Assembly (NCBI RefSeq): GCF_030580995.1
Contig: NZ_JAUQSZ010000008.1
Coordinates: forward strand, 1-64,000
Direction: 5' to 3'
DNA from: Sphingomonas immobilis
GTDB lineage: Bacteria; Pseudomonadota; Alphaproteobacteria; Sphingomonadales; Sphingomonadaceae
Length of the DNA: 64,000 nt
Position 1 is the stretch's first letter. Every line of letters begins with the position of its first letter. The position numbers and the translations under genes are program-made. Shown here piece after piece: positions 35,813 to 44,952 of this stretch. The notes beneath the pieces are model-generated. The model did no database searches and was not told the origin of the DNA. It was given only the letters and a program-made list of their open reading frames with translations.

Positions 35813-36537
35813 CATTTCAGCAGGAAGCGTACCGACAGCGTGACGGTCACGTCGGTCTCGCCCGCCGCGACCGGGGTGGAATCGGCCGCCTTGGCGCGCA
35901 TGTACATGACGGGCGGCTGGGGCGATCCGCCGTCGTTCGATCCGCTCTCCGCGATCGACACGATCCGCGACACCGACAGACCCGCCGCCTTCGCGTAGAG
36001 TTCGGCCCGCGCGCGCGCCTTCTTTACCGCATCCGCGCGCGCCTCGTCGAGCGCGGCATCGGGCTGATCGAGCGCCAGGTTCGGCCCGTCGATCTGGTTC
36101 GCGCCGACGCCGACCAACGCATCGAGGATCGCACCCGATTTGGCGATGTCGCGGAAGCGCACCGACACCGAATTGCTCGCCTGATAGCCGGTGACGGCGG
36201 GTGCCTGGCCGTCGGCATAGCGATATTGCGGGCTGAGGCTGACGTTGGCGGTGCGGATGTCGCGCTCGGCGATGCCGGCCTTCTTCAGCGACGCGAACAC
36301 CTTGGTCATGCGCGCGGCATTGTCGGCCAGCGCCGCTGCCGCCGTCGCGCCTTGCGTCACCACGCCCGCGCGGATCGTCGCCACGTCGGGCACGCGCGTC
36401 GTGCGGCCTTCCGCCGACACGTCGAGGATCGTGCCGTCGGGCAGGATCGGCGATGGCATGCTCTGCGCGTTCACCGCCATCGGCGCGGTAGCAGCGGCGG
36501 TGATCGCCAGCGCGGTTGCATAGAAAATCGGTCGCAT
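35812..36537 (-). CDS. SIMPL (DUF541) domain exported protein
   Basis: A 241-residue protein with a signal peptide (YATALAITAAATAPMAVNAQ) and a SIMPL domain. Conserved pieces are ILDVSAEGRTTRVPDVATIR at the start, LSPQYRYADGQAPAVTGYQA in the middle, and VTVTLSVRFLLK at the C-terminus. The family includes the outer-membrane-associated YggE, linked to oxidative stress and to receptor signalling in eukaryotes; the molecular role is unknown. It should be periplasmic. Confidence 0.88.
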   Translation of the reverse strand: MRPIFYATALAITAAATAPMAVNAQSMPSPILPDGTILDVSAEGRTTRVPDVATIRAGVVTQGATAAAALADNAARMTKVFASLKKAGIAERDIRTANVSLSPQYRYADGQAPAVTGYQASNSVSVRFRDIAKSGAILDALVGVGANQIDGPNLALDQPDAALDEARADAVKKARARAELYAKAAGLSVSRIVSIAESGSNDGGSPQPPVMYMRAKAADSTPVAAGETDVTVTLSVRFLLK

Positions 36538-36637
36538 CGTCAGTCTCTCCCGGAAAAAATCATCGTGGCCGCGCTCCTCGCATGGCGGACGCGAACCGTG
36601 GATGAACGAACGTGAAGGCCGCCGTTCAGCGAGGATG

Positions 36638-36898
36638 TCAGCGCGTGCGGCGGTTGGTGATCACCCGGTACAGCGCCAGCAGCGCCACCGCGCCCGCCGT
36701 CGCCGCCGCATAATTCTTCCACCCGCCGACCAAGGTCCAGCCGAGCGCATGCGCCACGAGGCCGGCCAGGAACGCGCCCGCCATTCCCACAAGGATCGTC
36801 ACGACGATACCGCCCGGATCGCGCCCCGGCAGCAGGATCTTCGCCAGCACGCCCGCAACCAGCCCGATCAGCAGCCAGCCGATAATGGATCGATCCAT
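36638..36898 (-). CDS. GlsB/YeaQ/YmgE-family small membrane protein (second)
   Basis: An 86-residue membrane protein (IIGWLLIGLVAGVLAKILLP; GGIVVTILVGMAGAFLAGLV; ATAGAVALLALYRVI) with the family GxxAGxLAxxLxPGRDPGGxxxTIxxGxxGA pattern. The ATG at 36898 follows GAGAGGTGCGGAG. Its C-terminus ends in a basic tail. It is oppositely oriented to the RND operon next to it. The function is unknown. Confidence 0.87.
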   Translation of the reverse strand: MDRSIIGWLLIGLVAGVLAKILLPGRDPGGIVVTILVGMAGAFLAGLVAHALGWTLVGGWKNYAAATAGAVALLALYRVITNRRTR

Positions 36899-37073
36899 CT
36901 CCGCACCTCTCTTGCACAACCTCCGCCCGTCGTACGCGGGCTCGCGTCAAGACTTCTGCGCGGTGTTGGATTTATGCAACAGGATTCACCGATCCGGCGC
37001 ATATCCACATTGCCGCGAGGCGGGGAAATGGCCATTCCGGCCAGGGCGGTTTATCAGCGCTTGAGCGTAGTGC

Positions 37074-37087
37074 GTTATTTGTATAAC
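37074..37087 (+). promoter_or_regulatory. Palindrome overlapping a likely promoter of the RND efflux operon
   Basis: GTTAT-TTGT-ATAAC is a perfect 5-bp inverted repeat around 4 nt, and outer bases TG/CA extend it imperfectly to 37071-37090. It overlaps a -10-like TATAAC at 37082, with TTGAGC at 37061 as a possible -35 (15-nt spacing). The position 49 nt before the efflux start suggests a repressor operator, as usual for RND pumps. No regulator gene is adjacent, so this is inference. Confidence 0.4.
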
Positions 37088-37135
37088 ACAGCCGTTATCG
37101 ACGCGGCCATTCGCCGGGGCAGGAAAGTGTCTGAC

Positions 37136-38299
37136 ATGAATTACGAGACGCCGCATCTGGGCAACGAGAAGGTGTATGCCTTGCCCGGCAGCAGCGAGCA
37201 GCCGCGGCGCTGGGGCCGGATCGCGCTGATCGCCGGTGCGGTGCTCGTCGTCCTGATCGCGGGCTGGATGTTCCTGCGTCCGGCGCCGAAGCAGGCCGCC
37301 AACGTCCAGCAACTGCCCAGCGTCACCGTCGCGATTCCCGGCCGCTCCTCGGTCGCGCGCGTGGTGTCGGCGACGGGCTCGCTCGCCGCGCGGCGAGAGA
37401 TGCCGGTCGGCGTCGCCGGCGAAGGCGGCCTCGTCACGCGCGTGCTGGTCGAGCCCGGCCAGTGGGTCGGCGCGGGCCAGGTGCTCGCCACCGTCGATCG
37501 CTCGGTGCAGCAGCAGACCGCCGCCAGCCTCTCCGCCCAGATCTCCGCCGCCAAGGCCGATGCCGGCATCGCGCAGTCGCAATATGAGCGCGCGCAGTCG
37601 CTGGTCGGTCGCGGCTTCATCTCCAAGGCCGATCTCGAGCAGAAGGCCGCGACCCGCGACGCCGCCGTCGCCCGCGTCCGCATCGCGCAGGCCTCGCTCG
37701 CGGAGCAGCAGGCGCGCAACGGCCGCCTCGATATCCGCGCGCCCGAAGCCGGGCTGGTCCTTACCCGCGCGGTCGAGCCGGGCCAGATCGTCAGCTCGGG
37801 CAGCGGTGTGCTGTTCCGCATGGCCAAGGCGGGCGAGATGGAAATGCGCGCCGAAGTCGCCGAGAGCGAATTGCCGGGCATCAGCGTCGGCACGCCAGCG
37901 CAGGTGACGCCGGTCGGCAGCACGAAATCCTTTCCGGGCACGGTGTGGCAGGTATCGCCGGTCGTCGATCCCACCTCGCGGCGCGGCATCGCCCGCATCA
38001 CCGTTGCCTACAACAAGGAACTGCGGCCGGGCGGTTTCGCCTCCGCGACGATCACCGGCGGCACCAATACGGCCCCCGTCCTGCCCAATTCGGCGATTCA
38101 GACCGACGCGAGCGGCAATTTCGTGTATGTCGTCGGCAGCGGCGACAAGGTGGAGCGTCGCGCGATCAAGACCGGTGAGGTGTCGGATCGCGGCGTGGCG
38201 ATCGTCGATGGCATCACCGGCACCGAGAAGATCGTGCTCTCGGCTGGTGCCTTCCTCAGCCCTGGCCAGAAGATCAAGCCGATCCTCAGCAAGCAGTAA
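37136..38299 (+). CDS. RND efflux periplasmic adaptor (membrane fusion) protein
   Basis: A 387-residue adaptor linking an RND pump to an outer-membrane channel. It has a single N-terminal anchor (IALIAGAVLVVLIAGWMFL) and a barrel-sandwich start (ATGSLAARREMPVGVAGEGG). A coiled hairpin spans about 120-200 (LSAQISAAKADAGIAQSQYE). The rest of the lipoyl domain (LDIRAPEAGLVLTRAVEPGQ) and beta-barrel domains follow. The ATG at 37136 has AGGAAA nine nt upstream. The permease follows 11 nt later. No outer-membrane factor is encoded nearby, so a distant TolC-like protein is presumably used. Confidence 0.93.
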   Translation: MNYETPHLGNEKVYALPGSSEQPRRWGRIALIAGAVLVVLIAGWMFLRPAPKQAANVQQLPSVTVAIPGRSSVARVVSATGSLAARREMPVGVAGEGGLVTRVLVEPGQWVGAGQVLATVDRSVQQQTAASLSAQISAAKADAGIAQSQYERAQSLVGRGFISKADLEQKAATRDAAVARVRIAQASLAEQQARNGRLDIRAPEAGLVLTRAVEPGQIVSSGSGVLFRMAKAGEMEMRAEVAESELPGISVGTPAQVTPVGSTKSFPGTVWQVSPVVDPTSRRGIARITVAYNKELRPGGFASATITGGTNTAPVLPNSAIQTDASGNFVYVVGSGDKVERRAIKTGEVSDRGVAIVDGITGTEKIVLSAGAFLSPGQKIKPILSKQ

Positions 38300-38310
38300 G
38301 GCGTCGAGCA

Positions 38311-41300
38311 ATGGGCTTTCGCAACATCTCGGCCTGGTCGATCCGCAACCCGGTCCCCAGCCTTGTCCTGTTCATGATGCTGACGGTGGCAGGCCTGTTC
38401 GCGTTCGCGACGATGCCGGTCAACAACGATCCCGACATCGATTTTCCGGTCGTGGTCGTCATCGTGTCGCAGCCCGGCGCGGCGCCGACCGAGCTCGAAA
38501 ACCAGGTCACGCAGAAGGTCGAGGCGGGCCTGCGCAGCCTGCCCGGCGTGGACGAGATCAACTCGACCGTGACCGAGGGCCAGTCGCAGACGCTCGTCCA
38601 GCTCGCCATCGGCACCAACATCGATCGTTCGATCGAGGATATCCGCAGCGCGATCCAGCAGGTCCGCTCCAGCCTGCCCGACGGCATCCTCGAGCCGCAG
38701 GTCATCCGCATCGATTCGTCCGGTAACGATCTCGCCAGCTACGCTGCGGTGACGAGCGACATGACCGTCGCGGAGCTGAGCTGGTACATCGACAATACGG
38801 TGACGAAGGAGCTGCAGTCGGTTCCCGGCATGTCGACCATCAACCGCAACGGCGGCGTCGATCGCGAAATCCGCGTGAAGCTCGATGCGGCGAAGCTGCA
38901 GTCGCTCGGTCTGACCGCGAGCCAGGTCAACCAGCAGCTCCGTCAGGTCAACATGAATGCGGCCGGCGGCCGTACCGAGATCGCCGGGTCCGAACAGTCG
39001 GTGCGCGTGCTCGGCAATGCCGCCGACGCCTATGCGCTCGGCCAGACGCAGATCTCGGTCGGCAACGGCCGCATGGTCCGCCTCACCGACATCGCCACCG
39101 TGCTCGATCAATATGCCGAGCAGCGCACCGCGTCGCAGCTCAACGGCCACCAGGTCGTCACCTTCGATTTCCAGCGTGCCAAGGGCGCGTCGGACGTCGC
39201 GGTGTTCGCCGGCGCCAAGGCCAAGCTCGAGGCGCTCGAGACGCAATATCCCAAGGTCAAGTTCCAGCTGATCGACGATTCGGTCAAATATACCGAAATC
39301 CAGTATCATTCGGCGATCGAGGCGATGATCGAGGGCGCACTGCTCGCCGTCGTGGTGGTCTTCATCTTCCTGCGCGACTGGCGCGCGACGGCGATCTCTG
39401 CGCTGGCGATCCCGCTGTCGGCGATCCCGACCTTCTGGATCATGCAGTTGCTGGGCTTCACGCTCAACCAGATGACATTGCTCGCGCTCAGCCTGGTCGC
39501 GGGCGTGCTGGTCGACGATGCCATCGTGGAGATCGAGAACATCGTCCGCCACATGCGCATGGGCAAGAGCGCGTATCAGGCATCGATCGACGCCGCCGAC
39601 GAAATCGGCATCGCCGTGCTGGCGACCACCATGTCGATCGTCGCGGTGTTCCTGCCGGTCGGTCTGATGCCGGGCGTGTCGGGCCAGTTCTTCAAGAATT
39701 TCGGTCTCACGGTCGTCTCCTCGGTGCTGATCAGCCTCGCGGTCGCGCGTCTCATCACGCCGATGATCGCCGCCTATTTCCTCCGCGCGCAGGGCCATGC
39801 CTCGCACGGCGAGGGGCGGCTGATGGACGGTTACATGGGCGCGCTGCGCTGGACGCTGATGCACCGCTGGTCATCGGTCGTCGCCGGCGCGGTCGCGCTG
39901 GGGCTGACGGTGGTGTTCTTCGCGATCCTGCCGCAATCCTTCCAGCCCGATCAGGACCATGATTCCTCGACCGCCGTCATCGAGCTGGCGCCGGGCACCA
40001 CGCTCGACGACACGCAGAAGGCGGTGGCGCAGGTGGCTGACATCCTGAAGGTGCAGCCCGACGTCGCCTCGATCTACAGCCGCGTCGGCATCGCCTCGGG
40101 CCGCGTCACCGCGACCTTCAAGCCGAAGAAGAGCATGACGAGCGTGAAGTTCGAGCGCAACCTCGCGCCGACGCTGGCGGCGATCCCCGATGCGCGCGTG
40201 TCCTTCCGCTCGCAGCAGGGTTGGGGATCGAGCGGCCGCGACATCACCGTCGTCCTCGGCGGCGAGGATCCGCAGTTGCTGACCAGGACCGCGCAGACTC
40301 TGGTGCAGCAGATGTCGGGCCTGAAATCGGTCACCGCGCCGCGCATCCAGGGCGATCTGCAACAGCCCGAGCTGGAAGTGCGTCCGCGCTTCGATCTCGC
40401 CGCGAACCTGGGCGTCACCACCGCCGCGCTGTCGAGCGCGGTGCGTCTCGCCACGCTGGGCGATATCGACCAGAACAAGGCGAAATTCTCTATCGGCGAC
40501 CGGCAGGTGCCGATCACGGTCGCGCTGGAACAGACCGAACGCTCGCGCATGGCGACGATCCAGAACCTGCCCGTCCCTACCATCACCGGCGGATCGGTGC
40601 CGCTGTCGACCGTCGCCGACATCGGCTTCGGCGCGAGCCCGAGCAAGATCGAGCGCGTCCAGCTCCAGCGCCAGCTCACCGTCGGCGCCGATCTCGGCAT
40701 CAATCCCCGGACCGGCAAGCCGCTCGTCTCGAGCGAGGCGTGGAAGGAGATCAACGCGCTGCCGATCATGAAGAACCTGCCGATGGGCGTGCGCAAGCTG
40801 ACGCTCGGCCAGGCCAAGTGGCAGGGCGAGATGATCAAGAACTTCATCGTCGCGGTGTTCGCCGGCATCTTCCTGGTCTTTGCGGTGCTGATCCTGCTCT
40901 ACCGCCGCATCCTGCCGCCGTTCGTGAACATGGGCTCGCTGCTGCTGGCGCCGCTCGGCGGGCTGATCGCGCTGTGGATCGCGGGCATGCCGATCTCGAT
41001 GCCGGTCTATATCGGGCTGCTGATGCTGCTCGGCATCGTCGCCAAGAACTCGATCCTGCTGATCGATTTCGCGCTGGAGGAAATGCAGAAGGGCGTGCCG
41101 ACGCTCGCCGCGATCGAGGATGCCGGCCACAAGCGCGCGCAGCCGATCGTGATGACGACGGTGGCGATGGTCGCCGGCATGGTGCCGACCGCGCTGTCGC
41201 TGAGCGGCGACGGATCGTTCCGCGCGCCGATGGGCGTGGTGGTGATCGGCGGCCTGTCGCTCTCGACCATCCTCACGCTGCTGATCGTGCCCGCCACCTT

Positions 41301-41502
41301 CAGCCTGGCGATGGGGATCGAGGGCTGGCTGGGACCGCGCCTCAGCCGCCGCCTGCTCACCTATCGCCCCGGCGACGACGGTTCGGTGGTGATCGGGCAC
41401 GAGGACAAGCCGGTGATCGACAACGATGCCAAGCCCGCGATCGGCAAGACCGGCAAGCTCGGTTACAAGCCCGGCGACGACGAGCCGCAGCCGGCGGAGT
41501 GA
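38311..41502 (+). CDS. RND efflux permease (HAE1/AcrB-like)
   Basis: A 1063-residue proton-driven exporter with twelve expected transmembrane helices. The N-terminus [20 protein letters not shown] and the TM4 proton relay [20 protein letters not shown] (paired Asp) are characteristic. Two large periplasmic loops and the second-half motif [19 protein letters not shown] are also present. It should export hydrophobic compounds with the adaptor just upstream. The C-terminal tail of about 45 residues is charged and carries an internal repeat ([20 protein letters not shown]). Confidence 0.95.
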   Translation: MGFRNISAWSIRNPVPSLVLFMMLTVAGLFAFATMPVNNDPDIDFPVVVVIVSQPGAAPTELENQVTQKVEAGLRSLPGVDEINSTVTEGQSQTLVQLAIGTNIDRSIEDIRSAIQQVRSSLPDGILEPQVIRIDSSGNDLASYAAVTSDMTVAELSWYIDNTVTKELQSVPGMSTINRNGGVDREIRVKLDAAKLQSLGLTASQVNQQLRQVNMNAAGGRTEIAGSEQSVRVLGNAADAYALGQTQISVGNGRMVRLTDIATVLDQYAEQRTASQLNGHQVVTFDFQRAKGASDVAVFAGAKAKLEALETQYPKVKFQLIDDSVKYTEIQYHSAIEAMIEGALLAVVVVFIFLRDWRATAISALAIPLSAIPTFWIMQLLGFTLNQMTLLALSLVAGVLVDDAIVEIENIVRHMRMGKSAYQASIDAADEIGIAVLATTMSIVAVFLPVGLMPGVSGQFFKNFGLTVVSSVLISLAVARLITPMIAAYFLRAQGHASHGEGRLMDGYMGALRWTLMHRWSSVVAGAVALGLTVVFFAILPQSFQPDQDHDSSTAVIELAPGTTLDDTQKAVAQVADILKVQPDVASIYSRVGIASGRVTATFKPKKSMTSVKFERNLAPTLAAIPDARVSFRSQQGWGSSGRDITVVLGGEDPQLLTRTAQTLVQQMSGLKSVTAPRIQGDLQQPELEVRPRFDLAANLGVTTAALSSAVRLATLGDIDQNKAKFSIGDRQVPITVALEQTERSRMATIQNLPVPTITGGSVPLSTVADIGFGASPSKIERVQLQRQLTVGADLGINPRTGKPLVSSEAWKEINALPIMKNLPMGVRKLTLGQAKWQGEMIKNFIVAVFAGIFLVFAVLILLYRRILPPFVNMGSLLLAPLGGLIALWIAGMPISMPVYIGLLMLLGIVAKNSILLIDFALEEMQKGVPTLAAIEDAGHKRAQPIVMTTVAMVAGMVPTALSLSGDGSFRAPMGVVVIGGLSLSTILTLLIVPATFSLAMGIEGWLGPRLSRRLLTYRPGDDGSVVIGHEDKPVIDNDAKPAIGKTGKLGYKPGDDEPQPAE

Positions 41503-41556
41503 AGATATCCGCCGTCAGGGCTTGAACTTCCGCCCGCGCCGGGGATTGGTCCTGGC

Positions 41557-42822
41557 ATGAAGCCGTTCCGCCTGCGCTCCGATGCCGCCGCCCCCCCGCC
41601 TGCGCTCGTGCGGATGCGGTGGATCGCGGGCGGGTTGCTCGTCGTGATGGCGGCGACCTTCCTCGCCGCGCGCGCGTTCGAGCCGCGCGTGCCGGCGCTC
41701 GGCTTCGTCCGCGCCTTTGCCGAAGCGGCGATGGTCGGCGGGCTGGCCGACTGGTTCGCGGTGACGGCGCTGTTCCGCCATCCGCTCGGCCTGCCGATCC
41801 CGCACACCGCGATCATCCCGCGCAACAAGGATCGCATCGGCACGACGCTCGCCGCGTTCCTGCGCGACAATTTCCTCATCCCCCGCGTCGTCGCGCGGCG
41901 GATGCAGGGGCTCGACGTGGCCGGCGCGGTCGGGCGCTGGCTCAGCGAGCCGGGCGCACGCGACGGGCGACTGGTGCGCGGCGCGGGCAAGCTGGCGGTG
42001 CATATGCTCGAGGCGTTCGACCAGCAGCGGCTCGGCGGCATGGTGAAGGGTGCGATCGGAAACCGCCTGCGCGAGCTCGACGTGTCGCCGCTGCTCGGCC
42101 AGGCGCTGACCGCCGCCATCGCCGAACAGCGCCACCTGCCGCTGCTCGACGGCATCATCCGCTGGGCGGCGCGCGTGCTGGAGGCGAACGAGCACCTCAT
42201 CCGCGCGATGGTGCATGAGCGCGCCGGATCGATCATGCGCTGGACCGGGCTCGACGAGACGCTGGCCAACAAGATCATCGAGGGGCTGCACAAGATGCTC
42301 AGCGAGATGGGCGAGGATTCGGACCATCCTTTGCGCGCCAAGGCCGAAGAAGGGCTGGAAACCCTCGCCCATGATCTCATCCACGATCCCGCGATGCAGG
42401 CGCGCGTCGAGGGCATCAAGGCCGAGATCATCGCCAATCCGGCGATGCAGCGCTGGCTCGACGGCCTGTGGGAACAGGCGCGCGGCGGCATGCTGAAGAT
42501 GGCGCGCAACCCCGACGGCGTGATGGGCGGGCCGGTCGGCGACATGCTCCGCCAGCTCGGCGAGACCTTGCAGAAGGACGCCGCCTTACGCGCCACGATC
42601 AACCGCTTCGTGCGGCGGACGGCAGTGGGCATGGCCGCCGATTACGGCGACGGCATCGTCCGGCTGGTGTCGGAGACGGTGCGGAGCTGGGATGCGGAAA
42701 CGATCACGCGGCGGCTGGAGAATGCGGTCGGCCGCGACCTGCAATATATCCGCATCAACGGGACTTTGGTGGGCGGGCTCGTCGGGCTGGCGATCCACGC
42801 GGTGGATGTGGTGTTGCGGTGA
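41557..42822 (+). CDS. DUF445 (YjiN-like) membrane-associated protein
   Basis: A 421-residue protein with an N-terminal hydrophobic segment (WIAGGLLVVMAATFLAARAF) and the DUF445 core. The core shows GFVRAFAEAAMVGGLADWFA, VTALFRHPLGLPIPHTAIIP, and the C-terminal NAVGRDLQYIRINGTLVGGL with VGLAIHAVDVVL. The long central helical region could form a periplasmic or cytoplasmic stalk. The family function is unknown. It follows the RND operon by 54 nt and may be co-transcribed. Confidence 0.9.
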   Translation: MKPFRLRSDAAAPPPALVRMRWIAGGLLVVMAATFLAARAFEPRVPALGFVRAFAEAAMVGGLADWFAVTALFRHPLGLPIPHTAIIPRNKDRIGTTLAAFLRDNFLIPRVVARRMQGLDVAGAVGRWLSEPGARDGRLVRGAGKLAVHMLEAFDQQRLGGMVKGAIGNRLRELDVSPLLGQALTAAIAEQRHLPLLDGIIRWAARVLEANEHLIRAMVHERAGSIMRWTGLDETLANKIIEGLHKMLSEMGEDSDHPLRAKAEEGLETLAHDLIHDPAMQARVEGIKAEIIANPAMQRWLDGLWEQARGGMLKMARNPDGVMGGPVGDMLRQLGETLQKDAALRATINRFVRRTAVGMAADYGDGIVRLVSETVRSWDAETITRRLENAVGRDLQYIRINGTLVGGLVGLAIHAVDVVLR

Positions 42823-42833
42823 AAGTTAGAGTC

Positions 42834-43042
42834 CGCTTGACAGATTGACGCCTGAATCGAAAATGTAAGGCGCGATCGTTTCCAAAATTGCACCAATCCA
42901 GCGCGGCAGTCCCGTTCGCCACGCCGATGAACGCGGCGCACGGATGCGCGAGAAGGATTCGCCGGGAGCAGCGAAGCGGACAGGCTGACGGTTCAAAGAG
43001 CGACAGGCGAGTTTCGCACGGGGCGGGTGCTGTAGGACAGCG
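42834..43042. repeat. Interspersed element copy 2 (about 209 bp)
   Basis: It matches 23781-23965 at its left block (CGCTTGACAGATTGACGCCT) and at its right end (TGTAGGACAGCG). The stem here reads CGCCT/AGGCG, a paired change relative to CACCT/AGGTG in copy 1. It lies 12 nt after the DUF445 gene. Together with the family A repeat at 43089 it fills the 454-nt stretch between 42823 and 43276, in which no gene was identified. Confidence 0.75.
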
Positions 43043-43088
43043 TGAATGTCCGGGATGGGTCGCAAGCGGCCATTTATACCACTCCCTT

Positions 43089-43196
43089 CGTCACCCCGGA
43101 CGTGTTCCGGGGTCCGAAGTGCGGCGCGTGAGGTCGCTTGAACGTATCGCCCCGGCGTTCGCGGCGCCCTGGACCCCGGAATACGTCCGGGGTGAC
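43089..43196. repeat. Palindromic repeat pair (family A), variant arms
   Basis: The left unit CGTCACCCCGGACGTGTTCC continues GGGGTCC (43089-43115). The right unit GGACCCCGGAATACGTCCGG continues GGTGAC (43171-43196). The ends fit the family consensus but the inner stem (GGACGTGTTCC) differs from the GGCGAAGGCC type. Confidence 0.8.
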
Positions 43197-43276
43197 AAAC
43201 CGAGAGAGGCGCGGCGGCGGAGATTGTGCGGGAATGGGTGGTTTTGCGACGATCAGCGTCTGGCGACAGGGTTGGT

Positions 43277-43564
43277 TTAGCGGACGCTCGGAATGCCGTC
43301 CGTTTTCCAAATCACCGTGCCTGTTTCAGGATCGGTTAGGCTCACTATCTCATCGGTGAAGAAGAGATCGAACGATGCCTCGTCAAGCGACGGGGAGATA
43401 TTTGACGTCAGATGCTCAAAATAATCCCCAATGTCCTCGCCCCACGCGATGTTGAACACAGACAGTGAGCGATTGCCGGAAAGCGCCACGTCTGTTCGCC
43501 GTCCGTCTCGCGAACGAAGAAGAGGAACGACCAAGCGACAATGGGCGGGTGAGGGTCCGGTCAT
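43277..43564 (-). CDS. Unrecognised small protein
   Basis: Up to 95 residues. The C-terminal about 65 (LSVFNIAWGEDIGDYFEHLT, FDLFFTDEIVSLTDPETGT, ending VIWKTDGI) are acidic and look like a genuine folded protein, while the first 25 are basic and may be untranslated. A GTG at 43489 is an alternative start. Base composition is less GC-rich than in the core genes. No family is recognised. It sits in a repeat-rich islet with 43709-44113. Confidence 0.45.
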   Translation of the reverse strand: MTGPSPAHCRLVVPLLRSRDGRRTDVALSGNRSLSVFNIAWGEDIGDYFEHLTSNISPSLDEASFDLFFTDEIVSLTDPETGTVIWKTDGIPSVR

Positions 43565-43633
43565 GGAAGGGGAATAGCATCTCCTGCTACGACCGCTACT
43601 GGAGCGGTGGCCGCCATCAGCACCCCCCCTCCC

Positions 43634-43663
43634 AATGTCCGCTATGGGTCGGGAGCGGACATT
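43634..43663. repeat. Palindromic repeat (family B), copy 1
   Basis: AATGTCCGCT and AGCGGACATT form a perfect 10-bp inverted repeat around ATGGGTCGGG. A near-identical unit lies at 44162-44190 in the same orientation, so the two flank the gene at 43709-44113. A partial half-site (TTAGCGGAC) follows at about 43676. Confidence 0.75.
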
Positions 43664-43708
43664 GGGTTTGGGTGGTTAGCGGACCTTCTTTGGCTATGAT
43701 GAGGGCCT

Positions 43709-44113
43709 ATGGAATTGACCAAGCACGATCGCGGCTTTCACAAGCTACTCACCTTCTTGGCGCGAATACCGGCTGTTCAGACTAACGATACGCCATGGGG
43801 CGGCTTCGGATCGGGAACGAGCGAGGCCGGATGGTGGGTAAAGTTTTCTTTGGACATAGACCATCATCTGGCGTGGAACGCAGTGCAAGAAATTGGCTAC
43901 GTTCTCAACGAGCTATCGCTGTCGGAGCGCTTGCCGACCGTGTTCAAACCCGTGTCACCGCCGCCATACTTAAATGGCGGTCCGCGAGATTACCTCCGTT
44001 GGGTGATCGAATGTCACAATCAAGAGATGAGGCCTGGGACCATCGCGGATTGGCTTGAAGGACGTTTACCAACGCCAGTGGAAGACCCTTCCGTTTGGCC
44101 AGAAGACCAATAA
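43709..44113 (+). CDS. Unrecognised protein in a low-GC islet
   Basis: A 134-residue soluble protein (MELTKHDRGFHKLLTFLARI; WWVKFSLDIDHHLAWNAVQE; RDYLRWVIECHNQEMRPGTI) rich in Trp and acidic residues, with no signal peptide or membrane segment. The sequence looks genuine and complete but no family is recognised. The codon use is clearly less GC-biased than in the neighbours, which suggests recent acquisition. It is bracketed by direct copies of the family B palindrome. Confidence 0.6.
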   Translation: MELTKHDRGFHKLLTFLARIPAVQTNDTPWGGFGSGTSEAGWWVKFSLDIDHHLAWNAVQEIGYVLNELSLSERLPTVFKPVSPPPYLNGGPRDYLRWVIECHNQEMRPGTIADWLEGRLPTPVEDPSVWPEDQ

Positions 44114-44161
44114 GCAACACTTCCAACGAGGGTTTCAACTGCCGGTTCATGATATTTGCTG

Positions 44162-44190
44162 AATGTCCGCTACGGGTCGTTAGCGGACGC
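44162..44190. repeat. Palindromic repeat (family B), copy 2
   Basis: AATGTCCGCTACGGGTCGTT is followed by AGCGGACGC. The stem GTCCGCTA/TAGCGGAC is a perfect 8-bp inverted repeat. It lies 8 nt beyond the stop of the HAD gene (44198) and 528 nt from copy 1 in the same orientation. Confidence 0.75.
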
Positions 44191-44197
44191 AGGCGTA

Positions 44198-44902
44198 TCA
44201 GTTGCGTCCCAGTGGCAGGAGGTTGCGCGGCTGCCGCTCCCAATCCACCACCGCCCATCCCCGAGCCTTCGCCATCTCCCGCAGCGGCGCGTGCGCATTC
44301 ACCGCGAACGCCTCGTCGGCCCATGCGAGTGTCGGCGCGTCGGATACGTGGTCGGAATAGAAGCGCACCGTCGCCTCCCCGCGCGCAATACCCTGCCCGG
44401 CCAGCCATGCCTCGATCATGCGGAGCTTCGCCGGGCCGTAGCAATTCTCGCCGCTGATGCGTGCCAGCACGTAGCCGTCGCGCACCTCGGCGAGGGTGCC
44501 GATCACGGTGCCCACGCCGAGCCGCTCGGCGATCGCCCTGACGTAGAGCGCGTAGGAGGCGGTGGCGATCAGCACCTCATACCCCTCGGCCCGGTCCGCA
44601 GCGATCCGCGCGCGCGCGCCGGCGTAGGTTTCGCCCGGCACCACGCCCTCCGCGAACAGCGCCGCCACCGCCTCCAGCTTCGCGACGGGGACGCGCGGGC
44701 CGATCAGCAGGGCGTGCGCAAGCTCCTTCAACCGCCCCCGCCCGACCAGCTTCAACGCATAGCCGATCGTCACCGCGCCGAGCACCGGCAGCAGCAACAA
44801 TCGCCACGGTGCGATCAATCGTGACGCGAGCAGAAGGAACGAAGTCCATGTCGGCGCGTAGGTGATCGTCTTGTCGAGGTCATAGATAGCGAAACGGTGC
44901 AT
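44198..44902 (-). CDS. HAD-IB family phosphatase (SerB-like)
   Basis: A 234-residue haloacid dehalogenase superfamily hydrolase. Motif I is YDLDKTIT (residues about 7-14), motif II is in LIATASYALYVRAIA, and motif III/IV is YSDHVSDAPTL. A hydrophobic helical cap follows motif I (SFLLLASRLIAPWRLLLLPV), as in the HAD-IB subfamily that includes phosphoserine and other phosphomonoester phosphatases. The substrate is unknown. The ATG at 44902 follows AAGGTGA. It diverges from the mla operon, 50 nt apart. Confidence 0.87.
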   Translation of the reverse strand: MHRFAIYDLDKTITYAPTWTSFLLLASRLIAPWRLLLLPVLGAVTIGYALKLVGRGRLKELAHALLIGPRVPVAKLEAVAALFAEGVVPGETYAGARARIAADRAEGYEVLIATASYALYVRAIAERLGVGTVIGTLAEVRDGYVLARISGENCYGPAKLRMIEAWLAGQGIARGEATVRFYSDHVSDAPTLAWADEAFAVNAHAPLREMAKARGWAVVDWERQPRNLLPLGRN

Positions 44903-44952
44903 CAATTCACCTTAGGCACGGCGCGGCTTGCCGATCCAGCACGATTGCAGCA

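Noticed and set aside
36602..37135. N-terminal extension of the RND adaptor frame by about 178 codons
   Set aside because: The upstream part overlaps the second GlsB-type gene in antisense and contains the promoter palindrome. The ATG at 37136 has AGGAAA at nine nt.
42826..43065. A 79-codon minus-strand frame covering repeat element copy 2
   Set aside because: Only its last 25 residues are shared with copy 1, where no start codon precedes them. It was kept as an alternative reading in the findings but not called a gene.
43089..43196. CRISPR-like spacing of repeats
   Set aside because: The repeat units are inverted pairs scattered singly through the window, not regularly spaced direct repeats, and no cas gene is present.
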